DNA of 64,000 bases from Membranipora membranacea (GCA_914767715.1 OU612070.1:15517501-15581500); one strand, 5' to 3'; counted from the stretch's first letter, positions 12,020-24,494 are shown. Notes: a model not told the origin generated them from the sequence alone. Numbers and translations: made by a program.

Positions 12020-12750
12020 ATGGGCACTTGTGTATATGTAGTTATATTCAGCCAGCCGCAGAAGTCAGAGGGTACAGATAGATATGAAAACAAATGCACC
12101 CAGTAACCTCCATGGTATTTAGTAGTCACAAGCATACACAACGAGCAGAGAGACGCAGAAGTAATCCATCAAAGATGTAACGAAGACAACCGGAGCATGG
12201 TAATCCGGTCAGAAAATAGGATTTCCAGTGACGCAGTAATTTGGTTTTCCAACACGTCATAGTACCAAGTACCAAGTAATCTTCAGGAATTTGGTTTTCC
12301 AAAACGTCATAGTACCAACTACCAAGTAATCTTCAGGGTGACACGGAAGTAATTAATCATGGAGTAACAACAACAAAGTCAGCCCGAAAATAGAACAATA
12401 AATTCCAGAGGGTAGACTGAGGAACAGCAGCAATATACCATGTGACGTGACCACAGAACTGTTTCATATAACAAAGCCACAAGAAACACTAATCCATTAA
12501 TCCGCTGACAGCTAATCAGACGACAACAAGCAGAGTCAGCACAAAAATCAGCACCTATATAAAGGCCGAAATTTTGAACAGTAAATCAGTACAGTTTAAT
12601 TCTTTGAGCAGCACAGTCAACTTTTTACATAGCTAGTAAAAGATATTATAATTTTGATTTAATAAATACTAGTTTTAAATCAGAGATCTTTGTTGGAACG
12701 CTAAAACTATAGTGGAGTCTAAGGACCAATATATACTGTGAGTATCATTT
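12020..12750 (+). mobile_element. LTR-like segment (possible solo LTR)
   Basis: The order of signals matches a retroelement LTR: a tandem 50-bp duplication in a U3-like part (12241-12340), TATATAAA at 12556-12563, a TCAGT initiator-like motif 30 bp on (12586-12590), AATAAA at 12661-12666 and a short tail. No second LTR, tRNA primer site or gag/pol was found, and the exact ends are uncertain. It lies inside the TIR-bounded element. Confidence 0.35.
12241..12340. repeat. 50-bp tandem duplication
   Basis: Two adjacent copies beginning ttggttttccaa (12241 and 12291) and ending taatcttcagg differ at a few positions only. Confidence 0.8.
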
Positions 12751-13003
12751 GAATTACACTATCATTTTTTTATAAGTATCAAGACAATAAACCATAACTT
12801 TAGTGAATATACTGTTGTAGTTGATTTCTATGCATATAGTAATTGGCAAAGTAATTAGGGACAGTTCGTCAGGTACTCAGACGTTAGGTCATATTCACTA
12901 AGAGTTTATAAGACAATTTTGCAATCAACTAAAGTAAGTCGTTGTTAATTGTTACTATAACACCACTCTGAAACTGGATTCAAAATTAACTTTAGGAGGT
13001 TTA

Positions 13004-13131
13004 ATCATTGTGACCCCCCGCTAAACGCAGGTATTTCGCGTAGGTGCTCATATCAAAGTCGGAAATCATTGTGACCCACCGTAAAACGCAGGTAATTCGC
13101 GTCTGTGCTCATATCAAGTCGGAAATCATTG
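13004..13131. repeat. 60-bp tandem repeat, two units
   Basis: Units start with atcattgtgaccc at 13004 and 13065, each with acgcaggta, ttcgcgt, gtgctcatatca and gtcggaa in the same order, and a third truncated start lies at 13125. Confidence 0.75.
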
Positions 13132-15098
13132 AGAAGTATCATTGGAAACTACCGTTAAAGCAGAACAGAAATAATTAGTAGTCATATTTGCTTGGGGGTT
13201 AAATAGATTAAGTTTCGGAATAATAGTTTAGGATTAGATTCTTGTGTTTTGAATAAGTAGGATGCTACCGATTTAAGATAAGATACCTCTAATCTGTGAA
13301 ACATTAATTCAACATTGAATATAGAAATTGAACATCAATTTTAGAGTGACCACAGACTGATACCTCTTTTCTTCACTAGAAATTGGGTTGGAGTCTTTAG
13401 CTAATTTAACTTGGCTAAGAGACCTGTGATACTGATACACCGCCTTGATTACCTGATTGGGCTTCCAGGCACTATACAGAGATCAAGTAGGTGCTCATAA
13501 TTAAAATCAGTCACCTAAGTTGAATAACAAAAATATCAAACGTACCAGAACACATTCATAAATAGGGATTGTGTCGTACTAACATCTAAGGATAATGTTG
13601 ACTTTGTGGTGTAAGAGCATTGTCTCAAAACTCATCAAGAGTTTTACTGTTAGAACAGGACAGGGGTCTTAGCAGGTTATCGGCAGGAACCTCTCTTAAA
13701 CTACTTGAAAGCAACTTCTAGTGAAGCTAAGAAGAGGTCAGGCTCAATAACAACCCCTTAGTAAATTGCTTTGTGGAGTAGTGGGAACCAGCTGTTCGTT
13801 ACTAGAAATAAATAAGTTAAATACCTCGTACTCACCAGAGTGCTAGTATTACCAATTGGAACCACGTTGTAATAGATTTGAGCGATCTTGTCTTTCTTCA
13901 GTGCATGAAAGAGGAGGTAACTCCAAATAAGAACTACAAATAAATTACACAACAATTAAGTGACACTTAGAATTGTCCGGAGTGCAAGATTTAAAACCAT
14001 TACTAGAACCATAGTTAACCAAATTTAAAAGTAGGACGGTTATAGATCAACTATACATACTAATAGTACACGGCATATACTTTAGTATAGGATAGTACCA
14101 ATTCCGTTCCTCACAGCATATACTCTCTTAAAGTATATGCACAGTGAGTGAGTTGCGAATTTCCGTTCCTCACAGGATACTTTATTTGATAATATGTGCT
14201 ATCTTAATGTGTTTACTGCCACAATATGCAATTGCAATCATTCATCTTGTTCAGCCATTTTGTTTTACATGTGGGTCGGTAGTTAGGTCTTATATAGTAT
14301 CATTAGATTGGTCACGTGACCACCCTCCTTCCCTCTAACTCCTTGGTTTTATAACAATTTTTGTTGCCAACCAGTAATTTGAATCAAAGACCTCACTAAA
14401 TGCCCTGTATATTGATTGCAGATTGTTTGAGTTACTTGAGCTTAGTTAATAATGTTGATTCTGCATGTTTGATTATTGTGTGGATTTACATGCAGCAGAC
14501 ATATTATGTAACAACTTTGAATTAACCTAGATTGTGCAGGCACTTAGACTGCGTTGTTTTCTGATTCAATAGCAGAGCAGTGTTCGACTTGTGAGAGAGT
14601 GGACCTGTGTCAGATAAATAAAAGAGCTTTTAAACTTATAGCAATAGCAGATTAAAATGTAGACAACAATAATATAAAATGAGTTTAGGCTTTCACCATG
14701 AACCTCCCTGACTAAAATGGTGCGCCCTATTCAAAAGCGCAGAGGAAGCAAGAACAAATAACATAAACGTTTTTGTTACATCCCCACATATATAACTGTA
14801 CTATAACAGTAAGACGTGTGTTGATAATAATTTATGGTTTATGACCCCTTATGCTCAATGCGGATATTTAAAATTTATAGCCGCTAAAATCTTGCCGTTT
14901 ATTTCAGTTATTTATTGCTCAGCTTTGTGAAACTCCGCTTTGATCATAGCCTTGTCACGCGGCCATGGGATTTAGTTTTTTTTGGTTACGTTTGGTGGCC
15001 TTGTATTTCTCAGTGCTTATTCAACTCTAATCTACACCACTTTGAGCTTTGAATGTTTTTCTGTTCCATAGGCAAGTAACTTAACTTTGTCATTTTTC

Positions 15099-15272
15099 AT
15101 ATTCAAAATAAATATAAATAAATTGACTGAACTAAATTCTTGCAGTTATTATGTGAAAACATGGCTCAGTTTTAAATAACCTTGCAGCGCATGTATAGTC
15201 TGAGTAAATTATCAAGCATTATTACTGCAAGAATTTAGTGCAATCAATTTATTTATATTCACTTTGAATAAC
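15099..15272. repeat. MITE with about 50-bp inverted arms
   Basis: The left arm (15099-15151) and right arm (15217-15272) are inverted copies; both read attcaaa, tataaataaattga and ctaaattcttgcagt with few mismatches. The loop is about 65 bp. No coding capacity. Confidence 0.75.
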
Positions 15273-15279
15273 ATCATAT

Positions 15280-15640
15280 TGCTGTACGCCTAGGTATACA
15301 ATGACTGCACCGAGGTGCGGCATAGGAAGAGGTTTATAGTGACGACTAGGTTTCCGAGTCGTAAGTGCCACTTTTCAACCACTGACAGCTTTAATCCAGC
15401 GTGAAGCAGTGCTACAAGGCCGGAGCTGTAGTGGTTGATGACAGCATCCTTCTGTATAGAGCTATACCATACAGGAGGGTTCTTTAATCTGCATGCACTA
15501 TGGTGTTGTACATACAGAAGACCACCATTATTTAAAGTCCTGATCCCAAGGGACTGTGTGATCAGTCAAAGACGGAACGACAACCGGCTGGTCAGGTGGC
15601 AGACACGCTAACCACTGCGCCAAACTGACTCACTTTGAAT
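15280..15640 (-). mobile_element. tRNA-derived SINE
   Basis: On the minus strand the element begins with a tRNA-like head (GTTTGGCGCAGTGGTTAGCG A-box, GTTGTCGTTCC as weak B-box) followed by a body with GCAGATTAAAGAACCC, a block that resembles conserved SINE core segments. Assigned by head structure and layout. Confidence 0.55.
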
Positions 15641-16959
15641 ACACTTATCTTATCCTGTTCCAAATCCCAGGTCAGTACAAGCTTGGTGAGGCGAAAGGAA
15701 ATCAGCGCCATACAATTGATGGAGTGACAAACAGTGGAAAATCCATGAAGATGTTGCGATTTAACAAGTTGCTGTAGGACTCTGCCAGAAATCATACCGG
15801 CGATCAGCAGGATGTACCTGATTGGTCTATCTACCATTAGAAGAATTGCGTGGGGTTCAGAGATTTCTGTGTCAATCTTCATACTGATGATTGATCTAAC
15901 GATGTAAGGATACTGATGCAAAGATGAAATATCCAACAAACCTAAATCGTTAATGGGCTATGCCATACTATTAGACATCATTTTAGCTGTTCCGGCAACT
16001 ATTGGTTACTTCCAAGTGTTTTCTTTGCTTCTTGTTTTTTTTAGCAAATTCTTCGACATCAAAGACCCAATGACCATATATATGAGGTTCAAAATAGCTC
16101 TTTGCTATTCTATATTTTGAATAACAAATCTGAGTAGCATATAATGATGCAGGATATATATATATATTCTAACTTTATACCACTTTAGTTAGACTATACA
16201 AAAATGTCAATGATGAATAAGGGGGGAAAGCATTTAAATGTTTATATGGTTAAGGTTTAATGCTGGCATATTACTCCACTGTCAAATTTCACAAATGATG
16301 ATATTAGTATTAATTGTTATATTCAACCATGCGATAGAGTCACTTGTTTATGTATAATTTTAACAGCATGTGTGCTGTGTGTGTACATACCATGCACCGC
16401 GTACTGAAGAGCGAATAGTTACATCATGGAAATACAGCTGTTTATTGTTGTGAATTTGGTTGGTCCATGACATTGCGAAAGGATAAGAATACTGCTTTTT
16501 ATAGTTTGGGAAATGTCAATTTATAGAGTATACAGGTAGTTAATCTTGGAATTGTATTCATTGTATAATTTACAACACCATTCACCAAGCTCCTACCGCC
16601 AGCGCTATCTGATATTGCCTTAACTTATCACCCTGCACAATACATTCCTACTTGGTTGAGCGGGTAAGCATATACCAGCAGATTCTCAGTTTAAAATGAC
16701 CTTCATGCTGAATTCGAAACCCAAAAGACAAGCGCCATTGTTTAGAAAGTTACGTAATATGTCATCCAATCATGAGGTGGTAAAAAGTTATATGACTTGA
16801 CAAAATAATTTGAAGAGACACATTTCTGATGAGAACAGTTATAACTTCAAGGTGTCTCGGGAGGGTTTTAGTTAGGGTTGCACTTTAGATGGTAGAGCGG
16901 TGTATTTTCAGTCATGCAATTATTATATTCAGTCTTTCAAACAAATCTGATCTGATAAA

Positions 16960-16965
16960 TTTATT
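16960..16965 (-). terminator. AATAAA polyadenylation signal, Cys-rich gene
   Basis: AATAAA on the minus strand, about 135 bp after the stop codon at 17100. It is the first such hexamer downstream of that gene. Confidence 0.45.
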
Positions 16966-17099
16966 GATCGCATATTCATCACATCAAACTAAAAAAAATT
17001 CCATTTTGCAGCAGAAAAATTGTTGCTTGACAATAGATTCAGATTTGAATGAGTTGGTAGCTACAAGGTACGCAATGGTAAAGTCTTCTTGTGGTAATC

Positions 17100-19507
17100 T
17101 TATGTTCTGTGCTTCATGGCTTCATCAATAATTTCCTTCAACTCTGATATGACTGAAAAAAAACATAATTCATCAACGAAGATTTTTTACTACAGAGACA
17201 TAAAAATACTAAAGGCATGAGCGCATAGCTGTGAACAACTGATCAAATAAATAAAATCATTTCATTTTCAATAAAATGTAATTGTTTGTGTTATTATTTG
17301 CCTGCAAAAAGAATACCAGGGTATGTGAATACAATACTCACACAGGCAACAGGCCTGGTGCTGGACCTGCCCAGCACAGCATGTGTACATGTCAGATGGA
17401 CATGATCTCTGTTCTGTGTAATAGTCAGTAACCACGGAAGAGCATGTATATGACCTGCAATAAAAAAATCAAGAACTTACTATGAGATGGTGAGATGGTG
17501 AGATGGTGAGATGGTGCAATCAGTAAACTCACTTGGTCACAAGCAGGAGTTGTGGGTTTGAGTCCTACATAGGAAATTTTCTAAATTGACTGTTCATAGC
17601 ACATTGCCCATACTGGATTTGTACGGGCTGTTACTATTTGTGTTACACTAATCTTACTGAGCGAGTATTATATTCTATTGTAGGAGTTATGGCACCTTCA
17701 AATTATATATACTGATCACATAAAGCAAATTGATTCTCATTTCCATCAAATGATACATACAGCTGTTTTCAAAGGTGAACACCGTTTCGAAATGATCAAA
17801 TGTTCCAAGTGGATAACTTTTCATAGAATCAGTAACGGAATTAATTCATTTATACTCACTCTAGCACAGATCTTGAAGCTCCACATCTAGCCCAGCCGAA
17901 CAATCCACATGATTGGCTAGTGTGATGTGTATAATATCTTTGACAAGTGTGATACACTGTCCTTTGACTGGATAGCACAGCCAGAGGAGGGACAACTTTA
18001 CAGCAGATTGTGTCACAATCTCGGTTGGTGAGATTAAACCTGAAATAATTTTAATGATATGTATTTTATTTTCAAACATTGCACTCTTTTAAATTTTCGT
18101 TAAGGAGACATCACACAGTTATTAATCTTCCTTAATCATGTGACGATTTCTGTTCTCTCTAGTATTTGTATTTGCTCACGGAAGCCGACAAAGCCAATTT
18201 TCGCAGACACATTGGCTGGTTGTTTCACATGTTCAAAATGTCACCTAAATTATCACACTATATATCGCTATGCAGGATGATATATAAGATGAGGTGGGTG
18301 ATTTAACTTCTAATGAGAAGAGTTATTGATGGGTGTAAAGGCTTTCACACAAAGAATATTTTGTTAAATACACTTTATGCTACATACTATTATTTTTATT
18401 ATAAATCAGATAAGTAAAATACATTTTTCAATGTATTTAGATCGATAATAAAGTAGGCTACTCATCAATCAATCAATCATAGTTGAAATTTGTCATCTTG
18501 TTTGGAAGGCAGCTATCAAACTTTAAACAACAAAGAGTGAATTTTTGATGATTGTAAACCTAAATCTAGTCCATGATGAAAAGACTTGAGTGGGTATTAT
18601 AGCTTCTAAGCGGCCTGAAAGCACAGCAGCATCAATACTTGTGAACAAAGAGTCAATTCTTCAATCTTTCCAGGTATTTTCATTGATTTCTTCAAATGGC
18701 ATTTAATTGGTCAACAATATTTCACTCACATAACAGGGTTGCTGTCAGCAGATCTTGTCATCAGTGGGAATGAATCCAAATCAGCGTGATGTCCTTTTCT
18801 TACCAGTGCATTGACTGATGACTTGATATTGAGCTAAAATAAATTATTTTATTCTTACAAAAGAGCATATCTTGATAGATTTAGGAATCTTTCTGGCTCG
18901 ACACCTTGGGAATAACACTTCGACATATCTGTGCATGTGTCAAAGACTGGAATAACTTTGCTAGTGACCATCTATTTGACAACCATAAGCCAGTAACTAA
19001 AAGTTCCTCTAATCCCTTATGTGAAGTCGATTGTCTACAAGACAAGTCTTATGTGTATTAAAACCCTAACCTGCTAGCTTCCTACAGTTACTTTATAATT
19101 ATGTGAAGCAATAGTAGCCAGACTATTTCAAGCAGAGTTCAATGATCAATCTCACAACAAAAAGTGTAGATAGCGGTAAGTGTTTATTGTGCATTCATCC
19201 TCCCTGTTTAAGATGAACCACAATGTAGAAATCTTAGTTACCCAACATTTATTTGCTTGAGCAACATGATTAACACTCCAACTCATTGCTTTGAATATTT
19301 CTGAGGTTAGAGAATACTCACCTTATCATGTTTCGGGTAGTTTGGATCACTCAACAAAGCCTCGAGCTGTCTGATAACTTCTTCACCTTCCTCGATACTC
19401 TTTGCTATCTCAGGATTGGCTATGAAATCCATACCAACGGAAGAGACAACCAAGATTGTCAAAGCAGTCAGTTTGTGACTCAGCAAACTCTGGTAAATTT
19501 TCTCCAT
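17100..19507 (-). CDS. Small secreted Cys-rich protein, family unknown
   Basis: Five minus-strand exons (19507-19322, 18833-18730, 18039-17860, 17454-17342, 17152-17100) join in phase into 211 residues. Every border has a consensus AG acceptor and GTGAGT donor. Residues 1-30 look like a signal peptide (hydrophobic LTALTILVVSSVG), followed by an acidic helical stretch (EEGEEVIRQLEALL). Exons 3 and 4 hold nearly all cysteines: RDCDTICC, YHTC, SQSCGLFGWARC, SYTC, RSC, TCCAG and ACC. NLT near residue 99 is a sequon. The pattern of aromatic-T-C, C-G-x-F-G-W and a CC-x-G ending recalls small Cys-rich modules of invertebrate secreted proteins, but I cannot name the family. Exon 5 adds a short amphipathic tail ending KHRT. 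Expected to be extracellular; no function is inferred. Confidence 0.7.
17483..17660 (+). repeat. tRNA-like repeat behind a gagatggt tandem run
   Basis: Four tandem units of gagatggt (17484-17515) run into a stretch with a tRNA-like B-box (gtgggtttgagtccta near 17548). It lies in intron 3 of the Cys-rich gene and is probably a degraded SINE. Confidence 0.4.
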
Positions 19508-21360
19508 GTTGACACTTCGATGCAGCCAGTTTGGGTATTTACTAGAGTATGAACCAGACTGAGTCGTACATTTGATTTAATAGCCATTCTTATGAATTGA
19601 TATGTCTTGCATCTGCATGAAGTTGAACCAGCATGTCTAAGTACCGATGCAAATCATTAACCCTTCAAACTAACAGAGAAGGCGCCATGTGTCTCCATTG
19701 GGACCCAGACAGTACAAAAATTGTGTCTGGAGCTATTGTATCACACTTTGGTACAGATCAAGGGGAAATTAAGAGCCGCCAGGCTCTGTTCTGTTGGTTA
19801 TTATCCAAAGGTTACTATCAGTCCTTAGAGTTGGCTACCCCTGCTAGCATTTAGGCACAATTGGGCAAATTGTATTATTATTACACATCTTTATATTGTG
19901 GTTTTGCATCCCTGTGCAAACAATCCAAGTGCTACTAGATACTCACCTTCCCAGCTACCTTCATCACAGCAAAAATTATGACATTCTAACAGACAAATCA
20001 TATAGACTCATATTTGAATAATATTTCTCAATAAAAAAATAAAATAAGTAGTTTTTGAGTTATTTAGTACTGGATTTGGTATATATCCTCACTGGGGCTC
20101 ACACACATTTTGCCGTTCTCACAACAACTATTTATTCTATGTCTGATACTCTCCTGAATCCTTGAAACATGGAAACAATCCATATTAATCCTCGCCTGGG
20201 GTTCAGGCCAACAATGGGGCCTTGTCTGTATTCTGAGTTGTGTTAGATATTTATTCTGTGGTGTTATCTATGCATGTACCAGTATTGTGCAATTCTGAAT
20301 AAACCTATGTGTTTGTGTTGTGGCTTTCCTTTGATTGGCTGATGAGTTTTGGTTCATTGTTATGCGGAGTTATCTTTTCATGTCGGGTTTTGTTTGTTGA
20401 TAATCGACAACCCAACAGCCAATCAAATTCAAAACAAACAGCCAATGAGATAGCCAGAACAGACACAAAACAGTGTGCACACGTCATGCAGCAGTACACT
20501 TCTATATAGCTGGTACATAGAGAAGATAACACCATACAAGCAAGGGCTAATAGTCAATACTAACATCACAATGAAATATATCAGTGTACTGACAGAGTCA
20601 CCATTGTTTGAACTGAAGCCGACACTAAGGTAATCCCAGAACCAGGTGAATCGCCATACTAAGACCCTAAATCATACCAACCAATAACTTTAACTTGTTT
20701 TCTCCTCAAGCTCTAGACAGACTGATAAAGCTTGAAGCGACCAATCAGAGGCCTCCCTAAACTATTCCAACATGCTAACACTTCCATAAACTATTCCATA
20801 TGCTAAAATTGTGTGCCATATTAGACCTACAAGGTTTATTTGACGATACCTCAATCATAGATGGTGCTTAGGCTACGATCATGATTTAATTATCGCTATT
20901 TAAAGCAACATCATACCAATGCCCTATGAGTTTGCTATTTCCCTTGCAGAGGATTGGTGAAATTGTCAGCTCACTTCTGTACAGTTTATTATAATTCATA
21001 TTTATGATAAAACCTTAAACTCTAAAAATACACAGTTCAGAGTTGAATGGTAATGCAAACATAAGTTGTATTTGTATTTTTAGGGAACGTAGTACCATTA
21101 AAGGTTTGGTTGACAATTCTCCACTGCGTTAAGATTAAGATAAGTTTAAGTGGTATTTCACTACTCCAGATGTCGACTGCAGCCAACAGCTGACTTCTTT
21201 TAGAGTTGTCAACCCTTACCAGAAAGATACAGTCACCAATTTTCACAACCACAAAAAAATAATTTGGGCTCCCGGCACAATAAGAGCAGTCCAGAGGACA
21301 AAGGATCACTACCATGAACAAAATAAACATGAGCATTGGTACTATAATCTGAAATAGGTT

Positions 21361-21535
21361 GAGGGTGGTGTAGTGGTTAGGATTCATGCTTCTCAATCAG
21401 AACGTTGCAGGTTCGAATCCTGGCCTAAGCTTGCCCACCCTTACCTCGTACAATAATCTTAATTAATGTAAGCATATTCTCATTGGCCCCGAGAGAAGCA
21501 CTGAATATATGAATGTTTATTATTATTACTATTAT
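21361..21535 (+). mobile_element. tRNA-derived SINE with ATT tail
   Basis: It begins with a tRNA-like head (ggtgtagtggttaggatt, then aggttcgaatcctggc as a strong B-box) and ends with tatatgaatgtttattatta, an ATT-repeat tail like that of the SINE at 40330-40605. The tRNA part does not fold as a convincing functional tRNA. Confidence 0.65.
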
Positions 21536-22433
21536 TGTATTTCTGTAGATTTTTGCCATGGTTTTTTTGGGTTTTGGCTTTCATATAACGTAAGCTTTGA
21601 AGCACCTGCTAACCTTTGCCCTTAAAAAACATCGAGCATACCATAAGGTGTCTAAAATCTAGCACTGTGCTGCCGGAAAGAATTAATGGTAATGTGTCTC
21701 TTAATACCACAAAAACAGTTACTCAAATTATTTACTTTTATCCAGCCATCTAACACGATTTTGGGCTGTGCCAGTAGACGTTTATCCTCATGAGCATAAT
21801 GCAAACTAAGAACTGCCGCACCTTCACACAGATATGGATGCTGCTCGAAACAGGTTTTTAGCATATAATTAGAAACAGGTAAAAATTACACTTTTGGACC
21901 ATAAAAAAATATCATAGTTTTTTCCTCTGCGCCTTACAATTTCAATACCTCCCCATAATGATGCCTGCATCTTCATTCATGTTCAGTAAATCACAATTAT
22001 ATGATCTCTTCAGTTTTACATTTGAGAAATTCACCACTTGGTTGCACTTTCGTATTAACTTAATGAGACTCGGTTGTTAGTGTACACAATCAGATAGTCA
22101 TATGCAGCGTTGGAAGGTCGTTGTTATTGTTTTATTTAGGTACGTGGGCGCTGAGAGGTCACTTCCTAGCCCGACCAGCAATCTTCAATCATACATTATT
22201 GACCGCAGACAAATGAACTGTCCTGTTTGTTTACAGTGCGCTGGGTAAACACAGAAGCATCTACACCCTAAACCGATCTAAAAATACTTTGCACTCAAAG
22301 TATCAATGCATTGATACTTTGCTAGTCAATACAGATGTTACTAAGGCATCCATTTCCCTGGAAGGGTGTCCACAAAGCATTTTACTATATGTTTGTAACA
22401 TGTAAATTTGACTGCGAAGGATTGAAATGCATA

Positions 22434-22439
22434 TTTATT
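22434..22439 (-). terminator. AATAAA polyadenylation signal, lysozyme gene
   Basis: AATAAA on the minus strand about 255 bp downstream of the lysozyme stop codon. Confidence 0.4.
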
Positions 22440-22692
22440 GCAGAAAAAGACAGTTTTGGGAAATAAGAAAAATCAGAACAATTATTAGGACATAGATTCA
22501 ATTTTAGGATAGATTCAAGTTGGGGTTGAGATACAAGATTTTGATCCATAGTCAAAGTATATGATTATTGGACATTGAGAATTAGTGCCGAGAGTTTTTT
22601 TTTATGAAGGAACAGAAATTTTCAGAATATGAAAAAAATTGTCAAGTTGTTGATAAACTTCCAAATAAGGCAGTCATGTTCACTATATTGAC

Positions 22693-24372
22693 TTAGCAGA
22701 TGAGTGGACCTGCGGGAAAGGTCTGAGCATGGGAGATAGTTGATCCGGCGTAACATGTGTTGCGGATAGTGGCAACATATGGACAAGTAACTGTCGTATT
22801 ACACCCATCAGCTCCACCATGATCGAAGATTCTACCATATGTATGACAGCACATATCGTTAACATCTCCTCCTAGGAACACAGCGCATGCATCCTGATGG
22901 ATTTGCATGAACAGCTTGATACACCATCTCGCACATGTGTCATCAAATGCGCAAGACTGCCAGTCCCAACCAGCTAGCAAAATAAAGACAAAAAAACCAT
23001 GACAAGAAATCACATTGAGAAAATAACCTCATCAATGTTGTGATTCATTAATTAATATGATGTCAGAAAAGAAGACACATCTACACCAAGTACACATAAA
23101 TAGTCTTCATTCTGACTTTTCACAATGTTGAAATACCAGAAACACTTTCTAGTCTATACACACAATTGACCCTTCAAACTCACAAACTGAATTCTGCTTG
23201 CTTGGTAGTTTTGTGACTATTTCTGCTCTGCATGACAGTGATGGAGATGCTTCTTCCTAACAAGAACTCAATTCACCCACAGTGTTCAAGATTATGAAAT
23301 ACCAAAGACAAAGCTCCGTTGAGACCCATAAATCTTCAAATAATCGATGTCCATGGTCTTCCAAATTTAGGAACCCAGTCTAGGTCAAGTTATTCTGGCC
23401 CTAAAGAGCAGAGTAATTGATGTGCCTCGAGATATTGCACAGTATGCTTTGGTTTGCTTAAATCATTCCATTTGGAGGAACAAAGTTTGAGGTTGGTTTC
23501 TGCCAGAGTCATAACTGTTTTAAAAAGAGCCATTGCATCACCGCAATACGAACATGCTATATACTGTACACATTTTTGACATTGCATTGAAACAATAATT
23601 CAAAATTTGTGTTCTTTAATAATTCAGAGGACTCATGTGAACACCCTGAAATCAAACTTAGTTCTTGAACTGAAAACAGATGGTCTTCATTTTCTCATCT
23701 TATGGTTCATAAAAGTACAGTCTAGTATAGACTGAGCTTCGAAGATGTGCATGATAATATTGTCTATTAAAATTGGTATGATTGAAAAATGGCTCAATGA
23801 GCACTCTATGATACAATCATAAATAGACAGCATTAATGCAAGGAGTCTTTTACTCCTGTACGAACCTTGTGGAATACTGCAGGTATCATAGAAAGCTTCG
23901 CTTAATCTGTACTCCCCACACTTCACTACACCGTCAGCGTTATCACAAGCATTAGCTACCCCACCTTCAACCTTAGAAACACGAAAAAATGTTTGCAATT
24001 GATAAAGAACTTATGGATATTCTGTATATAGAGACTACCAATCGGGAAAAATATTGGTTTCGCTCTTCAACACGAATATCGCAATTCAGCTTGCTTAGAA
24101 TCATGCAAAGTATAACTGATGCAGCTACCAAAATGAACTTTGAAGTGAAGTTCCTCAATAGAAAACAAAGCAAGCAGACTCGACCTTCATCAGCAAAAGG
24201 CATTAGATATGTTTGAAAATTTAGTTCCATAAAAACGTTCAATCATTGCAACTCTCTCACAAACAAGATATCTTACCGTTTTAAGGCAGTCAATACATGA
24301 TTCAGTGATCAAACAGCTGCCACTTGAAACCAGAGCTGAGAAAACAACAAGAACTGTAACCAGATTATTCAT
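22693..24372 (-). CDS. i-type (destabilase) lysozyme, secreted
   Basis: Three minus-strand exons (24372-24277, 23971-23866, 22973-22693) give 160 residues. Residues 1-20 (MNNLVTVLVVFSALVSSGSC) are a signal peptide. The mature part follows the destabilase pattern: SCIDC, then TVEGG in place of the usual xVESG, DGVVKCG, an aromatic run to FYDTC, GWDWQSC, TCARWC, MCCHTYGRIFDHGGADGC. Glu34 and Asp45 occupy the places of the two catalytic acids of i-type enzymes. The family cleaves peptidoglycan and sometimes isopeptide bonds, in digestion or defence. The third Cys of the usual C-x-C-x-C start is replaced. The donor of intron 2 is GTTCGT, weak, but only this border keeps phase and family alignment. 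Length is typical (about 120-160 aa). Confidence 0.85.
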
Positions 24373-24483
24373 TGTGAAAATGTTTGATGTTCCGATGTTC
24401 TGATTTCTTGATGTGAAAATCTTGTTGATGTTCCGTCGATGGTGCCTTCAGATTGTAACTGGTTTTCAGGTGAGATACATCTC

Positions 24484-24494
24484 CTTATATATAG
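24484..24494 (-). promoter_or_regulatory. TATA box of the lysozyme gene
   Basis: The minus strand reads CTATATATAAG about 112-122 bp before the start codon at 24372, leaving room for a 5' UTR of roughly 80 bp. Confidence 0.45.

Larger units (their letters stand above)
11390..14345. mobile_element. 2.96-kb element with 34-bp perfect TIRs
   Basis: Left end 11390-11423 and right end 14312-14345 are exact reverse complements over 34 bp (outer bases CAAGGAGTTAGAGGG, inner end GGTCACGTGA). Both sides are flanked by gttttat (11383-11389 and 14346-14352), a probable target-site duplication of 7 bp. No transposase-like frame exists inside, so it would be non-autonomous. It contains an LTR-like part and two tandem repeats. 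The family is not determined. A duplication of 7-8 bp leaves hAT-like or P-like as options. Confidence 0.75.
14346..17099. other. Intergenic stretch
   Basis: No gene is supported. It contains a foldback MITE at 15099-15272 and a tRNA-headed SINE on the minus strand at 15280-15640. A short (TA)n run occurs near 16155. The remainder is AT-rich with no recognisable signal. Confidence 0.5.
19508..22692. other. Intergenic stretch between two secreted-protein genes
   Basis: No gene is supported. It holds a CCAAT-rich patch with an inverted 12-bp pair (tttgattggctg at 20327, cagccaatcaaa at 20417) followed by tatatag near 20503, and a SINE at 21361-21535. Several open frames occur, but none shows a domain or exon signals. 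Confidence 0.5.

Noticed and set aside
19633-19854. Plus-strand open frame upstream of the Cys-rich gene
   Set aside because: No signal, no domain, no splice context. Length is within chance for this sequence.
21037-21396. Minus-strand open frame of 119 codons with hydrophobic segment
   Set aside because: It starts inside a SINE and shows no family match or exon signals.
21361-21425. Possible functional tRNA gene
   Set aside because: A- and B-boxes are present, but acceptor and anticodon stems do not pair well and a SINE body and tail follow. The same holds for the heads at 37091, 40605, 15640 and 55490.
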